From Stenotrophomonas tumulicola (GTDB lineage Bacteria > Pseudomonadota > Gammaproteobacteria > Xanthomonadales > Xanthomonadaceae), in NCBI RefSeq assembly GCF_014117215.1, contig NZ_JACGXS010000006.1:124001-188000 (forward strand): 64,000 nucleotides of DNA, read 5' to 3'. How positions within the stretch are numbered: position 1 is the first letter of the stretch; each line of letters opens with the position of its first letter. Shown here in pieces: positions 9,768-17,403 of the stretch. A model generated the notes under the pieces. It was given only the letters and a program-made list of their open reading frames with translations. It did no database searches and was not told the DNA's origin. Made by a program: the position numbers and the translations under genes.

Positions 9768-10271
9768 ATGAGCAAGAACAGCGGCAAGGATAAAGCAAAG
9801 AACGCGACGGCCAACAAAACCATCGCGTTGAACAAGCGTGCACGGCACGAGTACCACATCGAAGAGCGCTTCGAGGCCGGGCTTGCCCTGCAGGGCTGGG
9901 AGGTGAAGTCCATCCGCGCCGGCCGCGGCAACATCGTCGATGCCTACGCCTATGTAAAAAGCGGCGAGATCTTCCTGATAGGCGCGCAGATCACCCCGTT
10001 GATCCAGGCCTCCACCCACGTGGTGGCCGAAGACCGGCGTGAGCGCAAGCTGCTGCTGCACCGGAACGAGATCGACAAGCTGGTCGGCGCCGTGGAGCGC
10101 GATGGCTACACCATCGTCCCCACCGCGATGTACTGGAGCAAGAACAAGATCAAACTGGAAGTGGCCCTGGCCAAGGGCAAGCAGGACCACGACAAGCGCA
10201 ATGCCGCCAAGGACCGCGAGTGGGCCATCGAGAAGCAGCGCGTGATGCGCCGGGGCAACCGCGACGCCTGA
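9768..10271 (+). CDS. smpB: SsrA-binding protein SmpB
   Basis: Binds tmRNA and brings it to stalled ribosomes for trans-translation. 167 residues. The conserved core is present: [32 protein letters not shown], and the basic C-terminal tail ending [15 protein letters not shown] that reads the empty mRNA channel. The tmRNA gene lies about 0.9 kb downstream on the same strand, with one minus-strand gene between. Confidence 0.98.
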   Translation: MSKNSGKDKAKNATANKTIALNKRARHEYHIEERFEAGLALQGWEVKSIRAGRGNIVDAYAYVKSGEIFLIGAQITPLIQASTHVVAEDRRERKLLLHRNEIDKLVGAVERDGYTIVPTAMYWSKNKIKLEVALAKGKQDHDKRNAAKDREWAIEKQRVMRRGNRDA

Positions 10272-10282
10272 CGGCGCCGCCG

Positions 10283-10378
10283 TGCCCCGATCCGTCTCCG
10301 TAGCGCCGAGCCATACTCGGCGGCCGCCCCTGCCCCGATCCGCCTCCGTAGCGCCGAGCCATGCTCGGCGGCCGCCTT
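10283..10378 (+). repeat. 48-bp tandem duplication carrying REP palindromes
   Basis: Two adjacent 48-bp copies (10283-10330 and 10331-10378) differ at four positions. Each starts TGCCCCGATCCG and contains a GTAGCGCCGAGCC palindrome (10300-10325 and 10348-10373). It sits just after smpB. Confidence 0.8.
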
Positions 10379-10395
10379 CCGGCACTACCCGTGAT

Positions 10396-11037
10396 TCACG
10401 CGTCCACCGCCCCTGCCTGCATCTGCGGCGCCAACGCCGCATGCATCACCGCAAGGTGCATCACCACGGCCAGCTCATTGGCATGGCTGTCATCGCCCGC
10501 CCGCCAGCGCTGGGCCAGGCTGGCCGCTTCCCCGGGAAGCAGCGCCAGCAGCGAATGGTCATCCATGGCGTCTGCGGCATGCTGCAGACGCCGCGACAGG
10601 CGTCGCGCCTGCAACACATGGGTCAGCGCACTTCCGCCGGCCAGCGCCAGCAGCGCCACCGCCAGGCCGTGTTCGAACCAGTGCGACAGCAGGTCCGGCT
10701 CCGGCGCCCAGGCCAACAGCGCCAGCACCAGCAGGCCCATGACCCGCCAATAGCCCAAGGAGGGTCGCTTCCGGCGCGGCCAATGCACCACCACCGCGCT
10801 GGCGACCAGTGCCGCAGCGGCCGTGGCGGGCAGCTCGATCAAGCATGCCGCCGCTACCAGCACGGCCAACCCGGCCCATACCCAGCCTGGCGGCACCGCC
10901 CGGCGCAGGTAACCCACCCCGACCGGACCCACCAGTTGCCGCAGACTGCGCTTGTATGTTGCTTCCACCTGCACGTACCTCACCTCTGGAATCCAGGTTC
11001 CATGCTCGCCCGGGGGACGTCGCAGGAAGGTCGGCAA
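10396..11037 (-). CDS. Hypothetical inner-membrane protein
   Basis: 213 residues, function not recognised. An N-terminal polar stretch (about 1-45, basic) is followed by two to four hydrophobic segments: WVWAGLAVLVAAACLIEL with ATAAAALVASAVVV (about 53-85), then MGLLVLALLAW (about 99-109) and GLAVALLALAGGSALTHVL (about 122-142). A cytosolic helical tail follows (LSRRLQHAADAMDDH, ELAVVMHLAVMHAAL). Located between smpB and tmRNA on the opposite strand. Amino-acid composition is natural for a membrane protein, so the frame is probably real; the start is uncertain. Confidence 0.7.
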   Translation of the reverse strand: MPTFLRRPPGEHGTWIPEVRYVQVEATYKRSLRQLVGPVGVGYLRRAVPPGWVWAGLAVLVAAACLIELPATAAAALVASAVVVHWPRRKRPSLGYWRVMGLLVLALLAWAPEPDLLSHWFEHGLAVALLALAGGSALTHVLQARRLSRRLQHAADAMDDHSLLALLPGEAASLAQRWRAGDDSHANELAVVMHLAVMHAALAPQMQAGAVDA

Positions 11038-11188
11038 GACGTTAACAGCTCAATATGGGCTGTTGCTACCCGAGATCATGCATTTGCGTGACTGTTCAGC
11101 TGGATTGGCGTAGCATCAACCGCGTTGGGCAGCCCTGTTCCACGCGTCACCGGAACCGGGCCAGTACTTGCAAGCACTTGTAGAAACC

Positions 11189-11584
11189 GGGGGTGCATTG
11201 GTTTCGACGGGGGTTGTGAAGTCGCTTGGCGCATGCCGAGGGGGTAGCTTTCCTCGTAAATCCAGCTGCAAAACTCTAGTTGCCAACGACGACAACTACG
11301 CTTCGGATTTCGCAGTCGCAGCCTAACGGTTGACCTGTGTCATCCTTCGCCGCATAAGGTGAAGCCTCGAAACTGCCTGTGTCCATGCTCGCAGCGTAGA
11401 GTCACTATCATGGAATCGAGCTGGGCGGCTGCCTGTCAGTCCGGCACTAGAACACAACAGGCTTGTCCCGGGATGCGCTTTGCACACCGTGCTGTTTCGG
11501 GGCGAGATCCAACGGTGAGCTAAGCATGTAGTGCTGGGGATGGAGTGCCTTCGGACGGCGGTTCAATTCCGCCCACCTCCACCA
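11189..11584 (+). ncRNA. ssrA: Transfer-messenger RNA (tmRNA)
   Basis: Rescues stalled ribosomes with SmpB. The 5' end GGGGGUG (11189-11195) pairs with CACCUCC (11574-11580), followed by A and CCA (11582-11584) to form the tRNA-like acceptor. The T-arm GGCGGTTCAATTCCGCC lies just before it. The tag reading frame 11282-11326 encodes ANDDNYASDFAVAA and a TAA stop, ending in the protease-recognised AVAA. The 3' end serves as an integration site (see att repeats). Confidence 0.97.
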
Positions 11585-11654
11585 TTGATTGGTCTCTCGT
11601 AGACCACAGAAGGCCGGAATCCCTCGTCAAACAAGGGGTTCCGGCTTTTTTGTT
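11572..11654 (+). repeat. attL: 83-bp direct repeat at tmRNA 3' end
   Basis: This copy begins inside the tmRNA acceptor (CCCACCTCCACCA) and runs through the terminator to TTTTTTGTT. The second copy is at 17264-17346 and differs at one position (G versus A in GAAGGCC / GAAAGCC). Tyrosine integrases of P4 type use tmRNA 3' ends, so this pair is read as attL/attR of an island. Confidence 0.9.
11613..11651 (+). terminator. tmRNA terminator
   Basis: Stem GCCGGAATCCC (11613-11623) pairs with GGGGTTCCGGC (11635-11645) with one G-U, followed by TTTTTT. An identical hairpin lies in the attR copy (17305-17343). Confidence 0.85.
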
Positions 11655-11748
11655 GTCCATGCTTGTCCGGGCTGTTCCGTTGCAACCCATGAGACGCTGG
11701 GGGGTATATCTAGGGGTATCAACCGCCCACTGAAAACCGATACCCCCA

Positions 11749-12250
11749 ATGCCTCTGACCGACGCTGCTATCCGTCGCGCCAAGCCTGCTGCCAAGCCTC
11801 AGAAGCTGGCAGACGGCGGCGGCCTGTTCCTTTTCATCACCGTGGCCGGCGCCAAGAGCTGGTGCTGGAAGTATCGCTCCGGCGGCAAAGAGAAGCTGCT
11901 GACCCTCCACCTGTACCCGGACGTGTCGCTGGCCAAGGCCCGAGAAGCCCGGGAGGACGCCCGCCGACTGCTGGCCAGGTGGACCCCAGCGAGCGCGCAA
12001 GGCAGCCACCGCAGCGCGCATCACCGCCGGCGGTGCAGCCTTCGAGGTGGTCGCCAGGGAATGGCTGACCTCCCGCCCGTGGGTGCCGAACCACCAGAAG
12101 AAGATTGCTGCCTGGTTCCAGAAGGACGCCTCTCCGTACATAAGTACGCACTTGGTGGAGCGGACCCGGATGATGCAGGAATGGGCCGACTATCTGGACC
12201 GGCTGCCCATGGGAAACGTCGTTCCGATGCGTCCCGGTCAGGCGTCGGGG
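11749..12250 (+). pseudogene. P4-type tyrosine integrase, frameshifted and missing catalytic domain
   Basis: The N-terminal arm-binding domain (DUF4102) starts at ATG 11749: MPLTDAAIRRAKPAAKPQKL, DGGGLFLFI, WCWKYRSGGKEKLL. After about 11975 the homology moves to another frame (FEVVAREWLTSRPWVPNHQKK, the core-binding region). At WFQKDASPYI the text jumps directly to ERTRMMQEWADYLDRL, which in this family is the extreme C-terminus. The whole catalytic domain with the R-H-R-Y residues is therefore deleted. It sits next to attL, the normal position for such an integrase. Confidence 0.88.
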
Positions 12251-12802
12251 GGAGGCGGCGCGCAATCGATTCGAAGCGCGCAGCCTCACTGCGGAGACAG
12301 TTGGCAGCACGGCGGCGCCCTGCCCTGCCCTGCCCTGTCCTCCCGCCTACCGGTACGATCACGGTCATGTTCCGTGGCCTGTTGCCAGAGGCCAGCCGCC
12401 TTCGTGCGCGCCCATTGAGCCTTGCTGATGCTGGTCTTTGTCATGCCACCATAGTGCGTCCAGGCACTCGCACCAGCCGATAACCAAACGACCGCAGTAA
12501 CGGTTAGAGCGTCACCCCCTCATCCCGCCTCAGCACCCGCTAGCCACATTCCTCCGGATCCACCGCAGCTTCGTCGCCACCATGGTGCGCAGCTCCGCTT
12601 CGTGACGCAGAGCCCACATCTCAACACCTCACCGGCCAACGTTCCTGACAAAAGCGCTCGAGAACAACGCGAAGAGGCTGTAGTCCCGTAGGAAAACCCC
12701 TACGACAAGGCAGATAGTTGCCTTATTGATGCCCCCAACATTCACTGCGATTGTCAGATATTAAGCCCTCGCAGCGGAGAGCTTGTTTAGATCAGAGGCC
12801 GC
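12251..12802. other. Stretch without a convincing gene
   Basis: About 550 bp between the integrase remnant and the next gene. A 52-codon minus-strand frame at 12286-12444 (MTKTSISKAQWARTKAAGL start) and a short frame around 12500-12620 look like eroded fragments; I recognise neither. Base composition falls from GC-rich to clearly AT-richer toward 12700. Confidence 0.4.
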
Positions 12803-13708
12803 ATGAAACGGATAAAAGCACTCACCATCTCGTTGCTCGCAATTATATCCGCCGGCGCAGCTGCGGGCCTCTACCTTTCCGGCGAAAAAAATGTTAACCG
12901 CAAAACTTCTGAAGCGGACGGAAGCCCGGCCGAACTAAAACACAGTCAACTTAGAGCAACCATCAACATTCAAAGGCTTGCAAACGAACGAAAAATATCT
13001 CCAGCCATTGTGAAGCCGGAACTCGGCAGAGCATTCTCGATCAGCCGAAGCGGTCCGCTACGACCACCTGGCGATGCGCTTAATTATGCAAAAAGCTTAC
13101 TTGCTGCATCTCAATCAGGGGATGCGGTCGCGACATATGACATCTTCCTCGCCACACTTGATTGCGCGAACCACCTCCGCAACGCCGGGATAATGTATCA
13201 AGAGATCGGCACAGGGGAAAGCCCACTAAAACCAACGAGCAACGCCACGGAAGATAAAGAAAACCTTCTAGAGTGCGAAGGACTGCTCACCAGCGAAGAA
13301 TTTCAAGAAAAAAATTGGCTGACGAATGCAGCAGAACAAGGATCCTTGGAGGCAATGCTCATGTATTCGATCAATCCAGACCACGTGCTGGGAGATATAA
13401 GAGAATACTCCTTAAAGCCGGAACTCGTTCAGAAATGGAAGGACGACTCAATAACCTACTTGAACAGAGCGTCTTCGGCAGGAAGCACAGACGCACTCTA
13501 CAGCCTTTCAGATGTATACAAAAACGGAATCATTGCACCACCCAACCCTGTCGAAGCATATGCTTACAGATTGGCAGCCCACAAGGCGACAGGGACGCCT
13601 ATCGACCAGAGGATTCAATCAAACTTAACAAAAAGACTAACCCCGCACCAGATACAGGAATCCGAAGGACGTAGCGAGAAAATACTGACCTCATGCTGCA
13701 TTAATTAG
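12803..13708 (+). CDS. Hypothetical exported protein with Sel1-like repeat
   Basis: 301 residues, much lower GC than the neighbours. N-terminal signal peptide or anchor (KRIKALTISLLAIISAGAAAGLYL, residues 2-25 with the polar end). The C-terminal half has alpha-helical repeat character: a Sel1-like unit around 219-262 (NRASSAGSTDALYSLSDVYK, then NPVEAYAYRLAA). Six cysteines, including an unusual CC near the end. No enzymatic motif seen. It is followed after 20 bp by another exported protein gene on the same strand; the two probably form an operon. Function unknown; the composition suggests horizontal acquisition. Confidence 0.75.
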   Translation: MKRIKALTISLLAIISAGAAAGLYLSGEKNVNRKTSEADGSPAELKHSQLRATINIQRLANERKISPAIVKPELGRAFSISRSGPLRPPGDALNYAKSLLAASQSGDAVATYDIFLATLDCANHLRNAGIMYQEIGTGESPLKPTSNATEDKENLLECEGLLTSEEFQEKNWLTNAAEQGSLEAMLMYSINPDHVLGDIREYSLKPELVQKWKDDSITYLNRASSAGSTDALYSLSDVYKNGIIAPPNPVEAYAYRLAAHKATGTPIDQRIQSNLTKRLTPHQIQESEGRSEKILTSCCIN

Positions 13709-13728
13709 TTCCAGCCCACGGGATAATC

Positions 13729-14193
13729 ATGGATAGATTTTCAAGGAAAACCACCTCCAAGTTGTTAGTCGCAGTAGTTTCAACAGCAGCCCTTACGGCA
13801 TTGGCCTATACCGTTTTTGCGTCACAACCAAAGCGATGGGGTCCAATAACGTGCAGCCAATGCAATCAGCTTCAAGTGCCATATCCGGATCAGGCAGCGA
13901 AAGATGCGCTTGAAAGGTTCGCAGACGACCCTTACCCCGATACCATCGACTTCTTCGCCCCACAGGTCGAAATAGGCGACGTGATTACGATCTGCACAGC
14001 CACCATCTGCGTTGACTACAAACTGAACAGCTCGCGCAATTATGAAGGCGTACAGACACGACCGGTCGAGAGTGTTGGCGGCGGTGGCACGGGCGATAGT
14101 CCTGGTGGCGGTGGCGGGTCCGGCGGCGGCGGCGGTGGGCCCATTGGCGGGTGCTACGGAAAATGCAACGGTGAAGTTACTGTAGGCGCGTAA
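13729..14193 (+). CDS. Hypothetical small exported protein with Gly-rich tail
   Basis: 154 residues. N-terminal signal segment (LLVAVVSTAALTALAYTVFA, about 12-31). A mature domain contains CSQC and CTATIC cysteine pairs, then a low-complexity glycine-rich linker (about 116-141) and a terminal CYGKC. The Cys pairs suggest disulfide bonding in the periplasm or outside the cell. Probably co-transcribed with the Sel1-like gene. No family recognised. Confidence 0.7.
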   Translation: MDRFSRKTTSKLLVAVVSTAALTALAYTVFASQPKRWGPITCSQCNQLQVPYPDQAAKDALERFADDPYPDTIDFFAPQVEIGDVITICTATICVDYKLNSSRNYEGVQTRPVESVGGGGTGDSPGGGGGSGGGGGGPIGGCYGKCNGEVTVGA

Positions 14194-14403
14194 GCTAAAT
14201 AACTGACTTGGCGCCGATAAATTCGGCACCAAGTTATAAAGTCGAAAACTGCGAATTAGATGAAATGAGATTGGGCTATTTACCAAGCATTGATATGCGA
14301 AGTCTGCGCGATTCAGCCAATGCCTACACACCTCCCGACGTGGGGGCAGCCTACCTAGATCGATGATTGGTTGACCGCCGGCCCGGAGGATGTAATGACC
14401 CAC

Positions 14404-14997
14404 CGATTTTCGCTCAGGTCATGCGGTTAATGTTGCAGCATAGGCCGCGTCGGGCGTCATCATCTTCAATGCTTGGTGTAGTCGCTCCAGTCCACGATGA
14501 TCCTCAGGGCGTGCGTCTGGCTTTCGAAGCGATGGCGATGCACGCACTGCTCCTTAAGTGTGCGGATCACCCGCCTCACATAAGGGCTTGCTCCACTGCT
14601 GCTGATGCCGTACTCGCCCTGCCAGTGCGCGGCAGGTGCCAGCCCAGTAACTGATGCATACTGCAGTCGATCACCAGCGTCAGGCTCAGCCAGCCATCCT
14701 TGCCACCACATACGCGACACAGATCCGTCGCCCAGCGTTGATCAGGCAGCTCTGCCCGAGATACTTTGGCCTCAATCTGCGGGCGTTGCCCAAGCGTTCG
14801 CTTGCATACCTGCCAGCCCTTGAGCTGGAAAATCCGCTACACCGTGTTCTTGTTCATCCCAGCAGGGCCGCTACGGTCCTGTAGCCGAACGATGGCTCAG
14901 CTTCGATCATGGTTCTGATCGGCTCGGCCAACTCCGGCTTCACCCGCCCCGACGCCTTCGTCGGCTTGTAGTACACGCTACGACGAGCCACGCCAAA
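14404..14997 (-). pseudogene. IS3 transposase OrfB, degenerate
   Basis: Minus-strand fragments in several frames: FGVARRSVYYKPTKASGRVK and AEPSFGYRTVAALLGMNKN (HTH region, then a stop), FQLKGWQVCKRTLGQRP, WATDLCRV, then a jump to VIRTLKEQCVHRHRFES and, after a frame change, HQALKMMTPDAAYAATLTA. The segment that should carry the second Asp and the following strands of the DDE site is missing. Not functional. Confidence 0.85.
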
Positions 14998-15378
14998 TCA
15001 CTGGCACAGCTTGGCCATCGACACCACGAAGCGCTCGTCCTTGAGTCCCTGCTGGACCGAGAGCATCAGCCCTGGTCCTTGCCAGCAGGGAGGCCAGTTC
15101 TTTCGTGCGCGGATCTCCAGCATCGCCTTGTCGTAGGTCTCCTGCAGATCCTTCAACTGGCGCTCGTACTGCTCGCGCACGTCCTCAGGCTTGGCCCGCA
15201 GGGCATTCTCCATGCCGCGCTTGCCGTCCTCCACCCAGCTCTCGATCTCTGCCGGCGTCAGGTCGAACTGCCGACTGGCGGCTGCCACCGTCGTCTTACC
15301 CTGGATGATCTCCAGGAGCAGGGCTGACTTGCACCGGGCCGTCCAGCGCTTGATCTCTTCTGCCATCACTTCGATCAT
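14998..15378 (-). pseudogene. IS3 OrfA (HTH protein) running into OrfB frame
   Basis: Helix-turn-helix OrfA of IS3 type: EEIKRWTARCKSALLLEIIQ, GKTTVAAASRQFDLTPAEIE, then a leucine-zipper-like helix EQYERQLKDLQETYDKAMLE. It then runs on into sequence normally at the start of OrfB (LKDERFVVSMAKLCQ) before a stop at 14998. The likely original start is MAEEIKRW at 15366. Confidence 0.8.
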
Positions 15379-15509
15379 CGGTTTCCCCTTCCGGGAAAGT
15401 AGTACCTGAGCAGGAAATCAGTGGGGCATTACAATCCGGCGTTAACTAATGAACTCACGACGCGGCGCCAAAGCCCCGAGGCTTTCACGTATGAACTACC
15501 TCATCGCAG

Positions 15510-16280
15510 CTACAGCCCCTCCTTTTCGCCCCCGGACCTGTGCAATGCCGTCATCACTGGAATTGCCCCTTCAATCGCTCTACCCCATTCCTCAAGTGCG
15601 ACCAGCGCCTCGCAAAAATCAACTTTGTTTCCACAACTCGCAAGATTAAAAAATGCGCCACCACACATGGTTGCCCGAGGGACATCAGGCGCAATCTTCT
15701 TGCTCCTTTCCTGCAGGTCACACATAACGGCTTGATTGACGGGATCAGGCATTGCCCGCCGAAGGTCAGCAGCTATTTCAAAGATTACGGAGTAGACCTC
15801 GGAGCAAAACCTCTTTGCCTCTTCAGGCGTCGGAATCAAACCTTTATGGATCACATTATTTCTGAATTCAGTTATTTTCTTATTGGGGGCATAGGGCTTC
15901 CCCATTTCAATCAGATAGATCGCCATGAAAGCGCCAAACTGTCTTTCCGACATCTTGGCCATTTCTTTGAACATGGCCTCGAACTTTTCAGCATTAACCC
16001 CCAGCTTCCTCATGAAGACCCTCAAGGAGAATTCATAGGTTCGCTCCAATGCAGAAGCAAATGTTGAGCACGCCCCCTGGGTGAACCCAGCGAGCAATGC
16101 CTTCGCCCCTTCCTCCATGAGAACTTCAAACTTCTGTCCCTGAAGCATGATGGCGGACCTGTGCCCCCTCGAGCAGTCAATGTAGGCGATCCTTTCCTCA
16201 TAGTAGGGAACCATGAACGGCTCGAAGCTTGGATGCCCCGTTTCCTTTTGGCACTCCATGCATGTTGCAAAAACCCGCAT
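15510..16280 (-). CDS. Hypothetical protein with zinc-ribbon start and HEPN-type motif
   Basis: 256 residues, family not recognised. The N-terminus has C7-x2-C10 and a later C36-x3-H40, a plausible zinc-binding knuckle. The middle and C-terminal half are helical. RNNVIH at 140-145 fits the R-N-x3-H signature of HEPN-fold ribonucleases and DUF4145-like proteins, followed by a helix (EEAKRFCSEVYSVIFEIAAD). More Cys residues at 187, 206, 216, 223. No membrane segment or signal peptide. Composition is AT-richer than the core genome. Located in the tmRNA island, where defence or toxin genes are common, but no antitoxin partner is evident next to it. Confidence 0.75.
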   Translation of the reverse strand: MRVFATCMECQKETGHPSFEPFMVPYYEERIAYIDCSRGHRSAIMLQGQKFEVLMEEGAKALLAGFTQGACSTFASALERTYEFSLRVFMRKLGVNAEKFEAMFKEMAKMSERQFGAFMAIYLIEMGKPYAPNKKITEFRNNVIHKGLIPTPEEAKRFCSEVYSVIFEIAADLRRAMPDPVNQAVMCDLQERSKKIAPDVPRATMCGGAFFNLASCGNKVDFCEALVALEEWGRAIEGAIPVMTALHRSGGEKEGL

Positions 16281-16783
16281 GTCACCTCCTATCGATTGAA
16301 GTGGAGCAAGACTACCCGCATCTCTTGCTTATGCGGTTGTGAATCCGCATGGGGCGTGACCCGTGTTGGCAGCATCAGAGCCTCGGCGACAGGCCGGGCT
16401 GACTATATCGGGCGGCCACAGGGGCTGGCCCACTGCGGGCTGCCTCGAGGCAAGCTCTCGCGTCGGCGCAGGGTCGGGTTTGGGTTCGACCGTCGCAAAC
16501 TGCCGTGGAAACTGCACGAAAACCCCTTTGGGGCCAGCTCAAACGCCACCACGGCGTAGTTGCGGACCTGCCTGGTGCCATCCCGCGTCTGGAGAGCCTG
16601 CCTCTCCGCTGCCTTGGCTTCCTGCTTTTGCTCCTGGGCTACCTGTACGGCCAAGCTCTGGGTTTTATCCCTGCCGACGGCCCGCAGCAGACGGTCATCG
16701 GTGGGCTTCGTGAAAAACGCGTATGACCCAGCAGCGGCTGCAGAGGCCTGTGAAGCTCACGGCGGAGACCGCATGGGCTTCGT

Positions 16784-17125
16784 CTACTTTTCCGGCATAG
16801 CTGCAGGTCCGTTGGTCGCGGCCCCGCCATTGGCGTTGCCCCCGCCTCCACCCGCCTTGCCCTCAGGCGGCACGGCGGCAAACGTCCCTGGAGCGCCGCG
16901 CGTGGACCATGCCACTCCCGGCAGCACCTGCGCCGACAGTGCCTTCGCTTCCGCCACTCCCGCCCGCCGGAGTGACGCCGACAACTCCTCAACCCACGTT
17001 GCCACCGGCCATGCCTTGGCTTGAACTGCGTTCGATTCAATTCCGGTGGGCGGAATCGAACCGCCCTGCGCCTAGGCCTGTCCGCAAGCCAACAATGCCA
17101 ATGCCGCAAAAGTTTTCCACAGCAT
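16784..17125 (-). pseudogene. Small exported protein interrupted by an amber codon
   Basis: From ATG 17125 the frame encodes a signal peptide (MLWKTFAALALLACGQA), then TAG at 17072-17074 exactly where cleavage would occur, then AQGGSIPPTGIES and a natural-looking mature region to a stop at 16784 (about 113 codons in all). The mature part includes WVEELSASLRRAGVAEAKAL and a Gly/Asn-rich tail. Either a pseudogene or a remnant of a phage or conjugation gene; not recognised. Confidence 0.5.
17045..17065 (-). other. tmRNA T-arm-like 21-mer
   Basis: Minus strand reads GGCGGTTCGATTCCGCCCAC plus C, matching tmRNA 3' sequence (11556-11577 region) at all but one base, in inverted orientation and about 200 bp from attR. 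It overlaps the amber-interrupted reading frame. It may be a relic of another attachment event or chance similarity to a T-arm. Confidence 0.45.
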
Positions 17126-17263
17126 GCCGTCCTCTTTTGAGAACGGCCGCCCACGAGCCTACTACCGCCCCTGCAGCTACGATTGGGTATCGTTTTGAGA
17201 GTGCGACTACAGAACTTTCTCCTTGCAGTTTAACTACTTAAAAAGATGCTCCGGCGCGATCCA

Positions 17264-17346
17264 CCCACCTCCACCATTGATTGGTCTCTCGTAGACCACA
17301 GAAAGCCGGAATCCCTCGTCAAACAAGGGGTTCCGGCTTTTTTGTT
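17264..17346 (+). repeat. attR: second copy of the 83-bp direct repeat
   Basis: Same sequence as 11572-11654 with one substitution, including the duplicated tmRNA end CCACCTCCACCA and the terminator hairpin. Marks the right boundary of the 5.7-kb island. Just outside both copies a CCGTTGCAACCCATG stretch is also shared (about 11687 and 17357). Confidence 0.9.
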
Positions 17347-17403
17347 CGGCCTGATCCGTTGCAACCCATGGGACAGGCAGCAGCGGTGATCACATCACGG
17401 CCA

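Larger units (their letters stand above)
14391..15433 (-). mobile_element. IS3-family insertion sequence remnant
   Basis: About 1.04 kb bounded by imperfect inverted repeats: TGTAATGACCCACCGATTTT at 14391-14410 and its partner TGTAATGCCCCACTGATTTC reading inward from 15433. Both continue to GCTCAGGT. No target-site duplication is visible (GGA versus ATC). It holds an orfA and a broken orfB of the IS3 type. A full relative would be longer (roughly 1.2 kb), so part of orfB is deleted. Confidence 0.88.
16281..17263. other. Island right end: eroded minus-strand coding debris
   Basis: About 1 kb with no intact gene. Minus-strand fragments read as protein in shifting frames: FFTKPTDDRLLRAVGRDK, then VAQEQKQEAKAAERQALQ, RQVRNYAVVAFELAPKG (about 16500-16710), then in another frame VQFPRQFATVEPKPDPAPTR (about 16400-16500). 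I do not recognise the parent protein. The separate broken exported-protein gene at 16784-17125 is listed on its own. Confidence 0.5.

Noticed and set aside
9282-10442. Long minus-strand frame extending ratA upstream through smpB
   Set aside because: The family match starts at MPTIRRSALVEHS (9710); the rest is antisense to smpB.
12286-12444. 52-codon minus-strand frame in the island (MTKTSISKAQWARTK...)
   Set aside because: Start looks reasonable but the second half is low-complexity Arg/Gly/Pro overlapping the broken integrase end; too weak to call.
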